DNA of 35,812 nucleotides from NCBI GenBank assembly GCA_036939975.1, contig JALLPB010000504.1, forward strand, positions 1 through 35,812, written 5' to 3'. Below the pieces are notes generated by a model. That model was not told the DNA's origin. It did no database searches and saw nothing but the letters and a program-made list of their open reading frames with translations. The stretch is from Cyclostephanos tholiformis (lineage: Eukaryota; Bacillariophyta; Thalassiosirophyceae; Thalassiosirales; Thalassiosiraceae). Made by a program: the position numbers and the translations under genes. Positions 1 to 10,685 of the stretch are shown here, one piece after another; position 1 is the first letter of the stretch; each line of letters opens with the position of its first letter.

Positions 1-1760
1 AAATGGTGAGGACTGGCCCATTATCCCTGGGGATGGGGTCATCTTTGGAGAGGAAGATGTGAGCGCTCATGTGACTGCATGAACCTGTTTCCATGAGAAA
101 ACTTGCATCTGAATGGGCTGCGAGGACTATGGCGCTGGCACGATACGTGATCCCGTCGGATGGATATGTCGTGGCATAGTCAAGGAGTTGGTTGACAGCT
201 AGGGCAGTGTGTTCAGTGGCATGGGCCTGTTGAGCGCTGATAGTACTGAGTGTGGCGAGGAGTTTGTTATTGACCGCTTGTGCATAATAGAGGAGGGCAC
301 CGATAATACTTGGATTCTCTTGACACCCCTTTCGTCGAGGGGGGCGGAAGTGTCCTTGTCAGGGAGAAACTGTTCTGGTCGGTGGAAGTATTGCTTGAGG
401 ATGGTGCAGAGGGTTTCAATGGCATGCAATTGATTGTCGGCGGGAGCTGGGGACATGTGGCCTAAGGTGGCTTTGATGGCTTTGATGGCTTGGAGGGCAT
501 GGATAATTTTGTCTACGGTAGTAACGTGTGGTGATGGTAGATTATGGGGTCGGAATTTGACTGCATCGCTAACAATGACAGCCCGCAATTCCTTGGTGAG
601 GACGTGATAGCAACGTTAGTGTTGGAGGGCAGGGCCCATGTAGAACCCGTCCTGGGCACGGAAGTCCCATGATCGGTGGAGTGATGGTTTGTTATGTATT
701 AGCCCGCAGGGCCGAGTGGCATGGCGTCGAAGTTAAAGGGGCCAAACAGCATGTCCCAAGTGGATGCAGAGGTGGCACTGGGTGTGGGCCGGAGGAAGTT
801 GAGGGTGAGTTCAGCATGGGGAAGAAGGAGGTCCCATTGGTTTGCAGGAAATGAAGGTGGTGTCCCGGCAAGTATAGCGAGAAAGTGGTCCTTGAATGTA
901 CGGATGGCATGTTCCGCAGCATTGCGTTGATGGATGCAAGGAGGGACGAGTTGCAGTTTGCAGTTGTTCACAGCTATGGCTCGTTGGAATGTGGTGCTGG
1001 CCTCATTGTCCATGATATGTGTTGTTGGCGCCGCTCCGACCACCTGGAGTCACGCAAACATGTCTTTGTAGGCTGGAATACGGTGGCTGTCATGTTTGGA
1101 AGCAAAGGCTTGCACAAGGATGGCATTTGAGGCAGTATGAAGACCCACCATGACGTATTGGTTGCCACTAAGTGAGCACGGGTTGAATCGGCCAGTGTCA
1201 TCCGTGAATAGGTGCGTGAGTGGAAGCTCGTGTAGTTCAAGCGTAGACTGATGACTATGTAGGTCGAGCGTGGATGAGGGAGGCTGCGGTAAGAGTGAAG
1301 GATGGCGGTGAGTAGGGCGGATGTGTTGGCAAGGTTGCGCCATATGCCCTTGATGGGTTTTGCTCACGTCCGGGCAGTAGCATGCAACCAGAGAAGTGGT
1401 CAATCCAGGCCATGATTGAAAGGCACCCCATTTCACTGCCACGAGCCAGGTCAATTTGACCGGGTACCCAGCAGCGGCATGTAGGTAAGTGATGAGGGCT
1501 GGTACGCTTGGGAGGTTGTATGCACATGAGTGTGTTGTAGGGCGGGAGGAAGTCGCGTAACCAGCTGAGGAGGGCCAGCGGGTGTCGGCCGGCTTAGCAC
1601 AGGGTCATTGTCCTGGATGATGTGGGTTGATGGTTGAGGAATTGAGGTTGCCACATGCACCTCACGTAATGGGTGGGGTGCAATGTTGACACGCTGAGGA
1701 TCTAGGTTGCATTTTCCTATAGGAAAAATAGGAATTCCTACTTTTCCTATTACTTTTTCC
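1..1760 (-). mobile_element. Copia LTR retrotransposon remnant (element E), internal fragment
   Basis: This is a minus-strand piece of a Ty1/Copia polyprotein running from the pre-integrase zinc-binding region (near 1560) through the integrase core to the linker before the RT, which reaches the window edge. No gag, RT or LTR is visible. The linker fragment around 199-588 is a different reading frame from the integrase, so frameshifts are present. Its integrase differs clearly from those of elements A-C, for example RNAAEHAIRTFK around the catalytic Glu, so it belongs to another Copia lineage. The left side continues beyond the window. Confidence 0.75.
699..1560 (-). pseudogene. Copia integrase fragment, broken by one TGA (element E)
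   Basis: The integrase would insert element cDNA into the host genome. One frame reads a pre-integrase part (AAAGYPVK, then KTHQGHMAQ), the first catalytic Asp in FTDDTGRF, the second in HIMDNEA and the Glu in RNAAEHAIRTFK, so the DDE triad is intact. The frame is interrupted only by a TGA at 1050-1052, where relatives have an Arg codon (MFA*LQ versus MFARLQ); CGA to TGA is the simplest explanation. The product ends at 699 after the FNFDAMPLGPAG stretch typical of the integrase C-terminal side. Confidence 0.75.
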
Positions 1761-1860
1761 AAAAAAAAATAGGTGTACCTTTACTTTTGGAATAGGAATT
1801 TGTAAAAAGTAAAAAAAAAGTAAAAAAATTATTCCTATTGTATCAATTCCTTTGTACATG
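1735..1860. other. A/T-rich spacer
   Basis: This strongly A/T-rich stretch, with runs of A and repeated TTCCTAT/ATAGGAA words in both orientations, lies at the 5' edge of element E. No LTR ends or genes were recognised in it. It may be element UTR or a junction between unrelated pieces. Confidence 0.4.
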
Positions 1861-1861
1861 G

Positions 1862-2640
1862 ATCACTCTCAAATTTCACTCAAATGACTCCAATGACCCT
1901 CCTCTCGAGTATCGTACATGTGAATGTCTACATACATGTAAGCAGGTTTTGCATTTTTCAGTGTTACTCCTCCAGCATAGTTCCCACATCAACGACTAAA
2001 CTCATCTACCATTCTCCTCCACCTTTCTCCTCAGCAGCCGACAGTGCTATCCTATCAACCAAGGCCATTGTCCGGACGACTGCCATCGGGACCAGGATGA
2101 CCGATTCCTCCCAGTCGCGCAGGTCCAGGCTCTTCCGGAGGGCCGACCGGTCGTCATGCGAAGACGACGACGATAACTGCGACAATGCCCCCCCAACGAC
2201 CGATCGCCGCCAGTCATCGTTGTTGTCGTCGCCTCCTCCCGGACCTCCGTGGGGGGGGGGAGGGGACGACGACGGTGACGGCGATGGCGGCAAGGACGAG
2301 AATGAAAACAACGATGACAACCACAACGTCAACAACAACAACGATGCCAATGAAAACGACGGCGGAAATATTAATTACGGGTATGTTGACGATTGCATCG
2401 GAGGAAAAAACGACGGAGATGGAAGGGATGTTGACGACAACAATGGAGGCGATCTCGGGGGTGCTGGCGGATGCGGGGACAATGAGGTCGACGTCATAGG
2501 CGATGACGATGACGGCCGTGGTGGTGCGACGTAGAAGGAGAAGTCGTCCTCGTCCTCCTTGCCCCTCCGCATTGGGGCCATGACGTACAGGGACGCGGAT
2601 GAGGCCATGACGGCGCTCTAGCACAAGAGGTGCGCTCGTG
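1862..2640. other. Trinucleotide-rich low-complexity region with conflicting ORFs
   Basis: The sequence is dominated by GAC/AAC/GAT-type triplets. A plus-strand frame (1884-2534) reads an Asp/Asn/Gly-rich protein, and a minus-strand frame (2006-2350) ends with a more protein-like segment (LDLRDWEESVILVP). Neither matches a family I recognise, and ORFs of this kind arise readily in triplet repeats. It could be a decayed host gene of the type seen at 19.8-21.6 kb, or simple-sequence expansion. I do not assign a product. Confidence 0.3.
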
Positions 2641-2899
2641 CCGCGGAGAATTGGAGGAGGATGAGGATGACTGCGACCGCGACAAACAAACACAACAATC
2701 AAACAGAGCACAGGGGAAAGAGAGGGAGGAACATGACGCTGGCGCCGATGGATGATGGACAGCAACAAAGACAACAATGATGGAGCAGCGCCGTGGGTAG
2801 AGGTGGCGCAAGGACACAACAATGTGGTGTAGGAGGTGTAACCGGGCGCCGTCGCTTAAGGGTAGGACGGAGGTCGTGGACACCGGGAAGGGCCATAGG

Positions 2900-3545
2900 T
2901 TAGAATGGTGGGCGTCTGGAAGATGGGGGTTCCAAGGGCACCGGCGTTGGAGTGGTTGGTGCGAAGGTTGGTGTTGGAGGTGGTAGACTGGTAGGTGGTA
3001 GACTGGTGGATTGTTGCAGGCGTGTTGCAGGAGTACCAGGGCTACAGTTGCTGGCGACGACCGTAGCGTCATCATCGTTGTCCTCGGCGTCGTCATCAGC
3101 AAGGGCAGCAAGAGGGTTGTTGTTCCATGTGCAACGTTGGTGGACTTGTGGCATGCGTCATGCAAGCGCCGTGGTGTTGCGGGAAGTCGAGGGCACCCTC
3201 GGAGGTGCAGAGATGGGCGCCGTGAGAGAGGAGGGAGCAGCCACCCTCAGAGGTGCGGCAGCGGCCACTTGCATAGAAGGCAATCCGGGTGCATGAGGCA
3301 TAGGCATTGGTCCATTCAAAATTGCCGTGAGTTGCTGATGGCCCGGATGTGCTGGAGTTTCGTGGCGGCGGTGGTGGGAATAGCATGTCCAAGGTGATTG
3401 AGGATGGTTGCCGCAGCGCTGAGTGTGTTGTCGATTTCGGTGGTGGTGGGAATCTGACAGTGGGTGGGATATAGGCGCCAAGTGTCGGAGAGATGGAAGC
3501 GATGCGTAGCAGGGATGTAGAAGCGCAGGCAGCGGTAGTGGTTCA
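2900..3545 (-). pseudogene. Copia integrase-RT linker region (element A)
   Basis: After the integrase the frame resumes with FYIPATHRFHLSDTWRLYP and a PTHC-type segment found at the integrase C-terminal boundary in related elements, then a low-complexity Pro/Ala/Thr linker. The acidic word ADDDAEDNDDDATVVASNCSP matches the linker of element B (8898-9704) closely in position and wording. Several frames must be combined to follow it, so it is broken. Nothing after it resembles RT. Confidence 0.6.
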
Positions 3546-4667
3546 TGGCCGGCCCAACGTAGAAACCGTCAGTAGCATGCGGCGCCCAGGAGGCTCGAGT
3601 TGCGAGATCATCAAAGACGAGCGCTTTGGTACCAAGTGGGGCAAGGGGTGTCCGGTAAAATCAAATGCACCATAGAGTTCCTTGCTGGCTGAGATAGTAG
3701 GGTTGCGGCAAGAGAAACGGAGTAAGTTGAGTGTGAGTTCGACCTGGGGGAGAAACTCGTCCCACAGTTGGAGGGGACAAAGCTTGTTGATGGTGCCGAG
3801 CGCGGCAATGAAGTGCTCTTTGAACGTGGCAATAGCACGTTTGGTGGCATTGGCATGGTGGTTGTGGGGGGGGACAAGTTGGATGTTCATGTTGTTGTTG
3901 TGGATGTGTTTTTCCACAGCCTGCGAACATTCGTTGTCCATGACGTTGAGTGTCGGGTGGTAGTCCCGGGTTTGCAGGACGGTAAAGATGTCGGTGAATG
4001 CGGTGATGAAGGATTGCTCATTGCGGTTGGGCATGGGACGGACGATGATGGCATTGATGTCGTAGATGTATGCCACAAAGATGTACTTCATGTTCTGGAA
4101 GGAGCGGACAGGGAAGGCACCGGTGAGGTCAGTATACATGGTACCCGTGTTAGCATTGGCGAGGGCAGCAAAACATAGGACATCATGGACAGCACAAGCT
4201 TCGTGGGGGGGGGCCATCTGGTCAACTTCAAGGCAGGCGGCAAGGATGTCAGCGTGGTTGGTTCGGGTGGAGGCGATGTTGGAACAGCGGCGCCGCATGT
4301 GGCCTTTGTCGGTGGTGGTTGAACGTGGGAGGTGGGCACGGAGGAGGGCCTCGGTGAGGCCAGGAATGGTACGGAGTTCGGTGCTTTTTTGTAGGGCAGT
4401 GATGAGTGTGGTCACCGGCGGGGAGCAGAGGGCCTGATGGATGTAACGGGCAAATTCGGCAGCGGTGGATGTAGCTGCTGTAATGTTAGCCGCCAGCTCA
4501 CCAGGTGGCGTGGAAGTAGGGGCTGTAGTGGGGTTCGAGGGCATGGCTGTTAGGGGGACCATCCACAAACCTGTGCGCGTGCACTTCCGCCCGCAGATGA
4601 TGGTGTGGCCACGGTAAGTGATCCTGCAGCCAATCTTGGAGAAGCTACGTCGCAACCCGCATTGCAC
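3543..4667 (-). pseudogene. Copia integrase (element A), catalytic Glu replaced
   Basis: This 374-codon open frame carries the end of the protease region (CTRTGLWMVPL), a pre-integrase segment with the KGHM word, and the integrase core. The catalytic acids are Asp in MYTDLTGAFP, Asp in VMDNEC, and a third position that reads Lys in NATKRAIATFKEHF, where relatives (including element B, TTECTIATFK) have Glu. Loss of the third acid should abolish integration activity. The codon is AAA after a C, as expected from GAA by C-to-T change on the other strand. Apart from that substitution the frame is long and unbroken. Confidence 0.8.
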
Positions 4668-4671
4668 ATTG

Positions 4672-4926
4672 TCACCACAGAGAGGAGGGAGTGAGATGCA
4701 AGGCCCGGCATGATGTGTGCCGTGCGAGCAGCAATGGGGAGCCCTGGAATGTCCAGGGTGCAGGTGTGGGTGGACTGGACGCGTTCATGGATGTGGGGGC
4801 TTTGCACGTAGTGGGCGCATCGCTGGTAAGGAAGTGACTGGTGGCGCCTGAGTTGAGGATTGCCCATTCCTTGATCGATGCCACGTCAGTGGTGATGGTC
4901 TGGAGCAGGGTGGCGGCCGCGTAAGC
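4672..4926 (-). pseudogene. Copia aspartic protease (element A), active-site Asp replaced
   Basis: The retroviral-type aspartic protease would cut the Gag-Pol polyprotein. The active-site motif reads ILNSGATSHF instead of ILDSGATSHF, as element B has it: the catalytic Asp is Asn (codon AAC following CTC). The following GLASHSLLSVVTMC segment is typical of this region in the family, but it lies in another frame (4550-4867), so there is at least one frameshift inside the domain. A one-base difference from element B near 4926-4930 also separates it from the upstream open frame. Confidence 0.7.
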
Positions 4927-4961
4927 ATATGGTGGGTGGGGGTCAGGCGAGGAGTAGAATA

Positions 4962-5015
4962 AAAATAAACGTTGTCGTTTATTTTATATCTAATGTCGTC
5001 TGCCCCAAACCGTCA
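4962..5015 (-). promoter_or_regulatory. Gag-end TGA followed by perfect hairpin (element A)
   Basis: On the minus strand gag ends ..SPPF-TGA (5015-5013). Beginning 27 nt downstream is a perfect 10-bp stem with a 4-nt loop (AAAATAAACG-ACAA-CGTTTATTTT, 4985-4962). The frame after the TGA stays open, and its reading (KINDN..F..TP..LTPTH) resembles that of element B. It may be a gag-pol translational control site, a fortuitous palindrome, or both; the function is inference. Confidence 0.4.
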
Positions 5016-5384
5016 GAAGGGAGGGCTTGGGCCGCTCATGGGAGCAGCATAGTAGGGGGGCAGGTGAGTAGCAGTAGGGGGGGGCATCATGCCGGTAGGA
5101 TACATCATTGAACCGCCATGAGGTACCATGGTTCCGATGGGAGCGGGAGACGCAGGCGTTGGGTGTGGGGGTGGCTGGTGGCCGACATGGTAGATGGCTT
5201 GGTAGGGCGTAAGCATTGCCGGCGGACGCATAGCCGTGGCCATAGCGGCAGAAAAATTCACAGGTGGCGGCGGCTGCTGCCATGCTTGCGGGTGAGGGGG
5301 ACGTGGTGCGCGTGCGGGAGGGGGCACACGGCCTGACGCCGATGGGAGAATGGTCTTGTGCATTCCCGCAGTCGATCCGTTCAT
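5013..5384 (-). pseudogene. Gag C-terminal part (element A), frame-shifted
   Basis: A Pro/Ala/Met-rich 123-codon frame, the C-terminal tail of Gag, ends with SGPSPPF before a TGA. It overlaps the preceding gag frame by ATGA (5384-5381), that is, it is displaced by one base. No clear CCHC zinc knuckle is seen in any frame here. The ATGA overlap could be reinitiation or a simple indel; element B is truncated before this point, so there is no second copy to compare. Confidence 0.55.
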
Positions 5385-6664
5385 GGTGTTTTGGTGGGTG
5401 GCATGTCAATTGTGCGTAGGATGGGGGTTGGAACAGGTCGCGCTTGTGTGATTGTCGTCAATGTCGCCGCCGTGGGAGTGACAGTAATTCCAATTTTGAA
5501 GCGTTTGTAGGGCGTAGGCGCACGTGCGTTGGGCATGCCGCCGGGAGGTTGGTATCCGGTGGGGTTGCCGCGATTGCCACCGCGGCGGGATGATCCACGA
5601 TGATTGTTGTTGGGTGGCGCACGTGGTGGCATGTAGATAGCCGGGGGGGGTTGCCCCTGAAGCGCCATGCAGTATTGCTGCATTGCCGCGACCTGTGCCT
5701 GTAGTGCGGTGATGGTGGTGCCCTGCATTTTGACAGATTCTTGCATCGCAGCGTACGCAGCATAAAAATTCGCAAGGGACTCACCGTACAATATCACGGA
5801 GGCGTCATCATTGTTGATGACGCTGATCGCATTCATTCCATAGCAGTGTAGTCCCACGGGTATGGCCGTCTGGTTGACAAGCGTGATCTTGTCCGCCCAG
5901 AAGGTTTTGAAGGTGTCGAAGGTCTCGACGAGTTGGGGGCGGATCGCCTCGCGTGCGATCCACGCCTTGTATTCCTCGGCGTACATGCCACATCGCTTGA
6001 TCAGGAGCAGGCCAATATCAACGATATCAATGTCGTTCATCTTGTACCCAGCACTGCTGGCGTAGGCAGCGCCGGTGAAGAGGCGAAGGACGAGCGTATC
6101 GAAACCATCGGCCGGGTGCCAATCGGTGGCCATTCATTGTCGGTTGGCTTTGCGGTCTTCCGTGGTCGTCTTACCACATTGGTTGACGAACCAAAGGAAA
6201 AGATCAATGAAGACGATGTTGGGTTTGCGGAGACGGCGTTGTTGGCAAGACACACAAACTTGGGACGACATCGTGTCAAGGAAGACATCGGCAAGGGCGG
6301 TGTTCATCGTGATGATGTCAGCCCGGGTCTTCTTACCTCGTGCATGCGTAGCACGCACCGCGGCACGATCGTTGTCATCGACGCATGCCGTGAAGTTGGG
6401 CACGTCGGAAACAGGGGCGGGGAAGGGCGCGAACAAATCAAGGGATGCCTCGGACGTGAGGAAGGCATAGACATCGCGCGGTTCAGCACAAAAAAGGAGA
6501 TTCATTGTGGTGGAAGCGGGCGATCTGTGCGTTTGGGCGCAGTGACAGAGGTGGAATAAGACGTCAATGAGGGACTGAAGGTTGGGAGTCCCCATAATGG
6601 GGTCGGGAGCCGGCGGGAAGCCAGCCTTCATGTCGGCTAGGGTGGTTTCCGAAAGGTTGGACAT
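5381..6664 (-). pseudogene. Copia Gag (element A), interrupted by one in-frame TGA
   Basis: Gag is the structural capsid/nucleocapsid protein of the element. It starts MSNLSETTLADMK at 6664 and reads 176 codons to a TGA at 6136-6134. The same frame then continues directly (MATDWHPADGF..) for 250 more codons to 5381. The second half has a hydrophobic, helical capsid-like segment, a Gln-rich coiled-coil-like stretch (TITALQAQVAAMQQYCMAL) and an Arg/Gly-rich basic tail (SSRRGGNRGN) that could bind RNA. Gag assignment rests on position upstream of protease/integrase and on composition, since Copia gags are poorly conserved. Confidence 0.65.
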
Positions 6665-6702
6665 GCTGGTGAGATGGAGAGGATGTCATCGGGGTAAATT
6701 GT

Positions 6703-6765
6703 ATTCTAGAGAACTGTCAAGAGAACTCAATAGGGGAGATACAGCTTATTAACGTTCTCTAGAAT
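6703..6765. repeat. 12-bp perfect inverted repeat between elements A and B
   Basis: ATTCTAGAGAAC (6703-6714) and GTTCTCTAGAAT (6754-6765) are perfect inverted copies separated by 39 bp. They sit in the ~110-bp gap between the end of element B RNase H and the start of element A gag, where an LTR shared by tandem elements would be expected. No second copy exists in the window to confirm LTR borders. Confidence 0.6.
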
Positions 6766-6773
6766 TATGAGTG

Positions 6774-7520
6774 CTATTCTAATGGTACTCTTCTAGGATG
6801 GTTGTGTGATGTAGATATCCTGTTGAGGATTCTTGACTCACCATGTATTCGGTGGCTAGGGAGACTTGGGGTGATAGACAGACAAGGAATATTCCCAATA
6901 CATGGTAATGGGGACTTCTTGGAGTAGGGATTCCCAAGGATTTCAGCACACCCTCGCCGAATGCTAGGCTTGAGTGCCCTTGGGAGAATGGTTGGAGATT
7001 TGTCTGTGTGAACATAATAAGGCCGGACATGTTGATGTATGTCGGCTGTGTGGTGTTTGGAAGGGTAATCACCGAAGTTTTCTTGTCCAGGTTGGTAGTA
7101 AAATTTGAAATATTTCTGTGTTTTACCATCAGGGGGCCAGAAGTATTGCATTTCCATAGCATGAGAATGTTGTTGTTTGATGGTGTTGTTGACAATGCCA
7201 ACAGTGGTTGTGTTGTCAATGTGAATTGGTGTTGGCGGATGTGGGTGTCCAAGTTCAGCAAGAGTAAGGCAGAGGACTTTGGCCTCTTGAGCATTGAGGA
7301 AGAGAGCACCTAATTCAGCTTCCGCCACAGAGGCAGCGACGAGTTTGAGTATTGTGCAGGTGATATGGATGGCGCCGTTTAGTTTGATGGGATCCCCATT
7401 GATGGGGAGGCTGCCCAAATAAAAGTAGCCACTGGCATGCCTTCGTAAATGGGGGGCAGAGAGGTCTGATGTATCTGAGGCTTGGTACCAGCATATGGTG
7501 GCATCCAGGTGTGTCCACAT
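6774..7520 (-). pseudogene. Copia RNase H domain (element B)
   Basis: RNase H would degrade RNA in the RNA-DNA hybrid during reverse transcription. The 248-codon frame shows the Copia RNase H layout: SDTSDLSAPHLRRHASGYFYLG with the first catalytic Asp region, the Glu-containing SVAEAELGALFLNAQEA, an Asp in PIHIDNTTTVGIVNN, and the C-terminal PGQENFGDYPSKHH (related elements have ADY.TKHH). A further tail continues to a TAG at 6774. It is open through the whole domain, though the junction with the RT is broken. Confidence 0.75.
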
Positions 7521-7641
7521 GTAGTCCAGGAATTGTTCTACTCATTGTCGGGTATTTTCAGTAGGTGCTGACTATAAAGCAATGAGGATGGTTGGGTCAA
7601 CAGCTCGTGCATAGTATAGGAAGCTGCCAACAATGTTGGAT

Positions 7642-8570
7642 CTATTTTTTGCCAGCATCATCCAAGAGGGGACTGTAATCGGTGGGATTGGGGGCTTGAT
7701 TGTCTTTACCAAATGTGATGGGATTGGGTGCAAACAGGCAATGCTGAGGTTTGAGGGATGCAGGGTGAGCATAACGGGTGAGTTGTTTCATGACATATTG
7801 CGGCATGGTAAGGTCAACATAACCCTTGTTGTAATTCCACTTGAGGTTTATGCCACAGTACAGATCATCATTTTGATCTTTGATGATGTCATATGTTTCA
7901 GTGCATAGGGAATCATTTAGGTGTTGTAGGGTATCTTCTCCAATGTCCTTGATCCCAAAGTCATCTACCACAATGTTGAACCATGATATAGGACAGGATT
8001 TGTGGCTGAAGAGGCTTGGCATGTGGGGCTGTTTGTAGTAGTCGTGTTTGGCAAGGCATTTCTTGAGGAGTTTGTTGGTGAGAATGCCTGCCTGGGGGAG
8101 GCCATACATCCCTTTTCGGATTTCCATATAGACATAATCTTTTAGAGCCTTGTTGAGTAGATTATAATGGTTAATGATGTCGGGGGGGAAAGGGAGATAG
8201 GCATATGCATGTACTTGTATCGATTGAGTGGCATTTTGAGGTACATGTTTTTGATGTCAGCACCAGCAAATTTTGCGCCTGGTGTGCTGATGGTGCTGTT
8301 CCGTAGTAGTTTGGATGAGACCATGTTGGTGGTGCGTGTGGCGAGCTCAAAGGGGTAGTTGATGAGATTTCCACCGATGGTGATGTGGACACGGTTGGGA
8401 TCTTCTTTTTGTGGTTGATGGTCAATGACAATACGGGCATAGGTGATGGTTCGATTGTTGGGGATGGCCTTGATTTGATTGTGTGTGAGGAAGAAAATGG
8501 TGTTAGTGGCTTTAGTGATACCGGGCATTCCTTGTGCCAGACGATGGAGTTCCTTGCTCATGGTGGGCAC
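7642..8570 (-). pseudogene. Copia reverse transcriptase (element B), frame-broken
   Basis: Two fragments in different frames: 8570-8142 carries the N-terminal fingers (ELHRLAQGMPGI, TNTIFF, PNRVHITIGGNLINYP, AKFAGADIKNMYLKMPL with a catalytic Asp), and 8127-7642 carries RKGMYGLPQAGI and the catalytic FNIVVDDFGIKDIG. Both Asp residues of the DD pair are retained. A frame break lies near 8130-8140. The region 8570-8898 shows only disordered fragments of the sequence leading into the RT. Confidence 0.75.
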
Positions 8571-8649
8571 CCACAGATTTTTAAGGGCAGGATCATGTTG
8601 TTGGTAAGATGTGATGGTTTGCTTGGTGATTGGATGGACAACACCAAAA

Positions 8650-9704
8650 CAGTAATCTTCAATATCAGTACGGGGGCCCGTCCATTGTGATTGGACATGA
8701 CCTTTGTGGCTTCACACTGCATGATGTGATGGATGACATGAAGTGAGGTGTTGCCAGGAAACCTGGGGGTGACGATCCAGGTAGATCAGCATGGTGGGGT
8801 TGAGGAACGTGTCGGGCGGTCATGGCGGTCATCATCAGGTTCAATGACATGGGTCACCAACATTGGTGGGATTCGTTGTTTATGATGAGGGCATAGGTCA
8901 TGAGTGGTAGAGGATGGAGATGACAAGTGGCTGATATAAGGAGCATTTACTTATGGGGTTAGCAATTTCGTAGTGCACGGATGCTAGTGGTTGGGGATTT
9001 TGTAGGGTTGCAGTCCAGAGTGGGAGTGTCAGGGGGTTCAGCTGTAGGCATGCCGGTGGGGCTGGCATGACATGTACTGTGGGTGGTACTGTACATGGTG
9101 TGCAGCTGGATACAGGTACTGTGGTGCTGTGAACAGTTGGAGTGGGACTGCAGTTGCTTGCCACAACAGTTTCATCATCATCATCATGATCATCATCGGC
9201 AATTGCCTGGAATGGATTGGTACTACATGTTTGGCGCTGGTGAACAATTGAGAGAACGTCTGGGAGGGACCGTACGATGTTATCATTGGCAAATGCTTGG
9301 TTTGGGGTGTTACTACATGTGTGGCACTGGTGAATGACTGGGAGGCGCCATAAGACATGGGGTGCCATGATGTTGTTTGATGTCGTGGCCACCCTCAGAG
9401 ATGTGGTGACAGTGTTGTTGTCGGCCATAATGATGGTGAGTTTTTGCATGGTGGCAAGGTGCTTTAGTTTCGAGGCCACAGAGGTGGGGACCATGAGGCC
9501 AAGTTGGTTGAGTAGTTTGGCAGCGGCATGGAACATCTGATCATGTTCAGATGTTGTGGGTATTCTGCAGTGGGTGGGGTATAGACACCATGTGTCTGCA
9601 ATTTGGAACCACCATGTTGCTGGGATGAAAAATTGCAGACAGTTGTTGTGATTGTTTGCCGGTCCAACATAAAATTCGTTGGTAGCATGCGGAGCCCACG
9701 ACAA
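8650..9704 (-). pseudogene. Copia integrase C-terminal boundary and linker (element B)
   Basis: The frame begins with FYVGPANNHNNCLQFFIPATWWFQIADTW-type wording, parallel to element A, and runs into a low-complexity linker with an acidic block (IADDDHDDDDETVVASNC) that aligns with element A. No known domain exists in this linker. From 8898 to 8650 only short broken frames remain. Confidence 0.55.
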
Positions 9705-10555
9705 GAATGTGGTGGTGCAAGGGGTGGTGTTTTGTTGAAGTCAAATGCTCCATATAGTTCAGTGTGGGTAGAGATGGCAGGGTTGCAATGTGAGAAGCGG
9801 AGCAAGTTTAAGGTGAGTTCAACTTGTGGTAGAAATTCGTCCCAAAGTTGGAGAGGGCATAGCATGTCAACGGTGGCCAGGGCTGCTATAAAATGCTCTT
9901 TGAAGGTTGCAATGGTGCATTCCGTTGTGTTGACAGGATGATTGTGAGGTGGCACAAGTTGTATATTCATTTTGTTGGTGCAAATATGCTGCCCTTGGAG
10001 CACTCATTATCCATGACATTGAGTGTTGGGTGATAGTCGCAGGCGCGGAGGCTAGCAGAGATTTCATTGAATGTGGCAATAAAGAATGCATTGGTACGGG
10101 ATGGCATGGGTCATATGACAATTGCATTGAGGTCGTAAATATAAGCAACAAAAATATATTGCATATTTTTGAAGGATCGCACTGGAAGGCACCGGTGAGA
10201 TCAGTTTACATCGTGCCGGTATTAGCATCAGCAAGAGTGGTGAAGCAGAAGACATCATGTAATGTGCATGCTTCATGGGAGGGGAACATGTGGTTGACTT
10301 CCTTAGGTGCAGCCACAATGTCTGGTTTGGTTCGACATGTTGAGGCAGTATTAGCTCATTGTTGGTGCATGTGACCTTTGTCAAAGGCCATTGAGCATGG
10401 GAGATGGGCTCATACAAGGTGAGGAGTGAGCCCGGGTATTGTTTGGAGTTCCGTGCTTCTATCAAGGGCATGGAGGAGGGTGGATGCAGGGGGTTAGCAG
10501 AGCAATTGATGTACGTACCAGGTGTATTCTGCTGCCAAGGAAGTGGCTTTGACAT
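9464..10555 (-). pseudogene. Copia integrase (element B), two frames
   Basis: The C-terminal half (10003-9464) contains the catalytic Glu region (TTECTIATFKEHFIAAL) and the conserved QLWDEFLPQVELTLNLLRFS word. The N-terminal half is spread over frames between 10555 and 10003, including the TDLTGAF first-Asp word interrupted by stops. At least two frameshifts separate them. It closely parallels the element A integrase but, unlike A, keeps the Glu codon. Confidence 0.7.
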
Positions 10556-10685
10556 GGGCTGCTATTGCAATTGTGGGGGGAAAGATATGTGGGGGGGGAG
10601 ATGCAACCGTGCTGTCAGAGTTGGTGAGTGGGACCATCCAGAGGCCGGTACGGGTGCATTTAAGGCCGCAGCAGATTGTGCGGCC

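Larger units (their letters stand above)
2640..6664 (-). mobile_element. Copia LTR retrotransposon remnant (element A), gag to integrase
   Basis: Minus-strand Copia element with gag (6664-5013), protease (near 4926-4672), integrase (4667-3543) and the Pro/Thr-rich linker (to about 2900). RT and RNase H are missing, so the 3' part is deleted and replaced by the low-complexity region. Element B next door is the same family: they share integrase wording (IQLVPPHNH, FKEHFIAAL), the linker word TVVASNCSP, and a gag-end/pol-start segment. There are frameshifts in gag and protease and a TGA in gag. The lower boundary is uncertain (2640-2900). No LTR could be proven. Confidence 0.75.

Noticed and set aside
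1884..2534. Asp/Asn-rich 216-codon protein as a confident gene
   Set aside because: The frame is mostly triplet repeat and competes with an equally plausible minus-strand frame, so it is described only as a low-complexity region.
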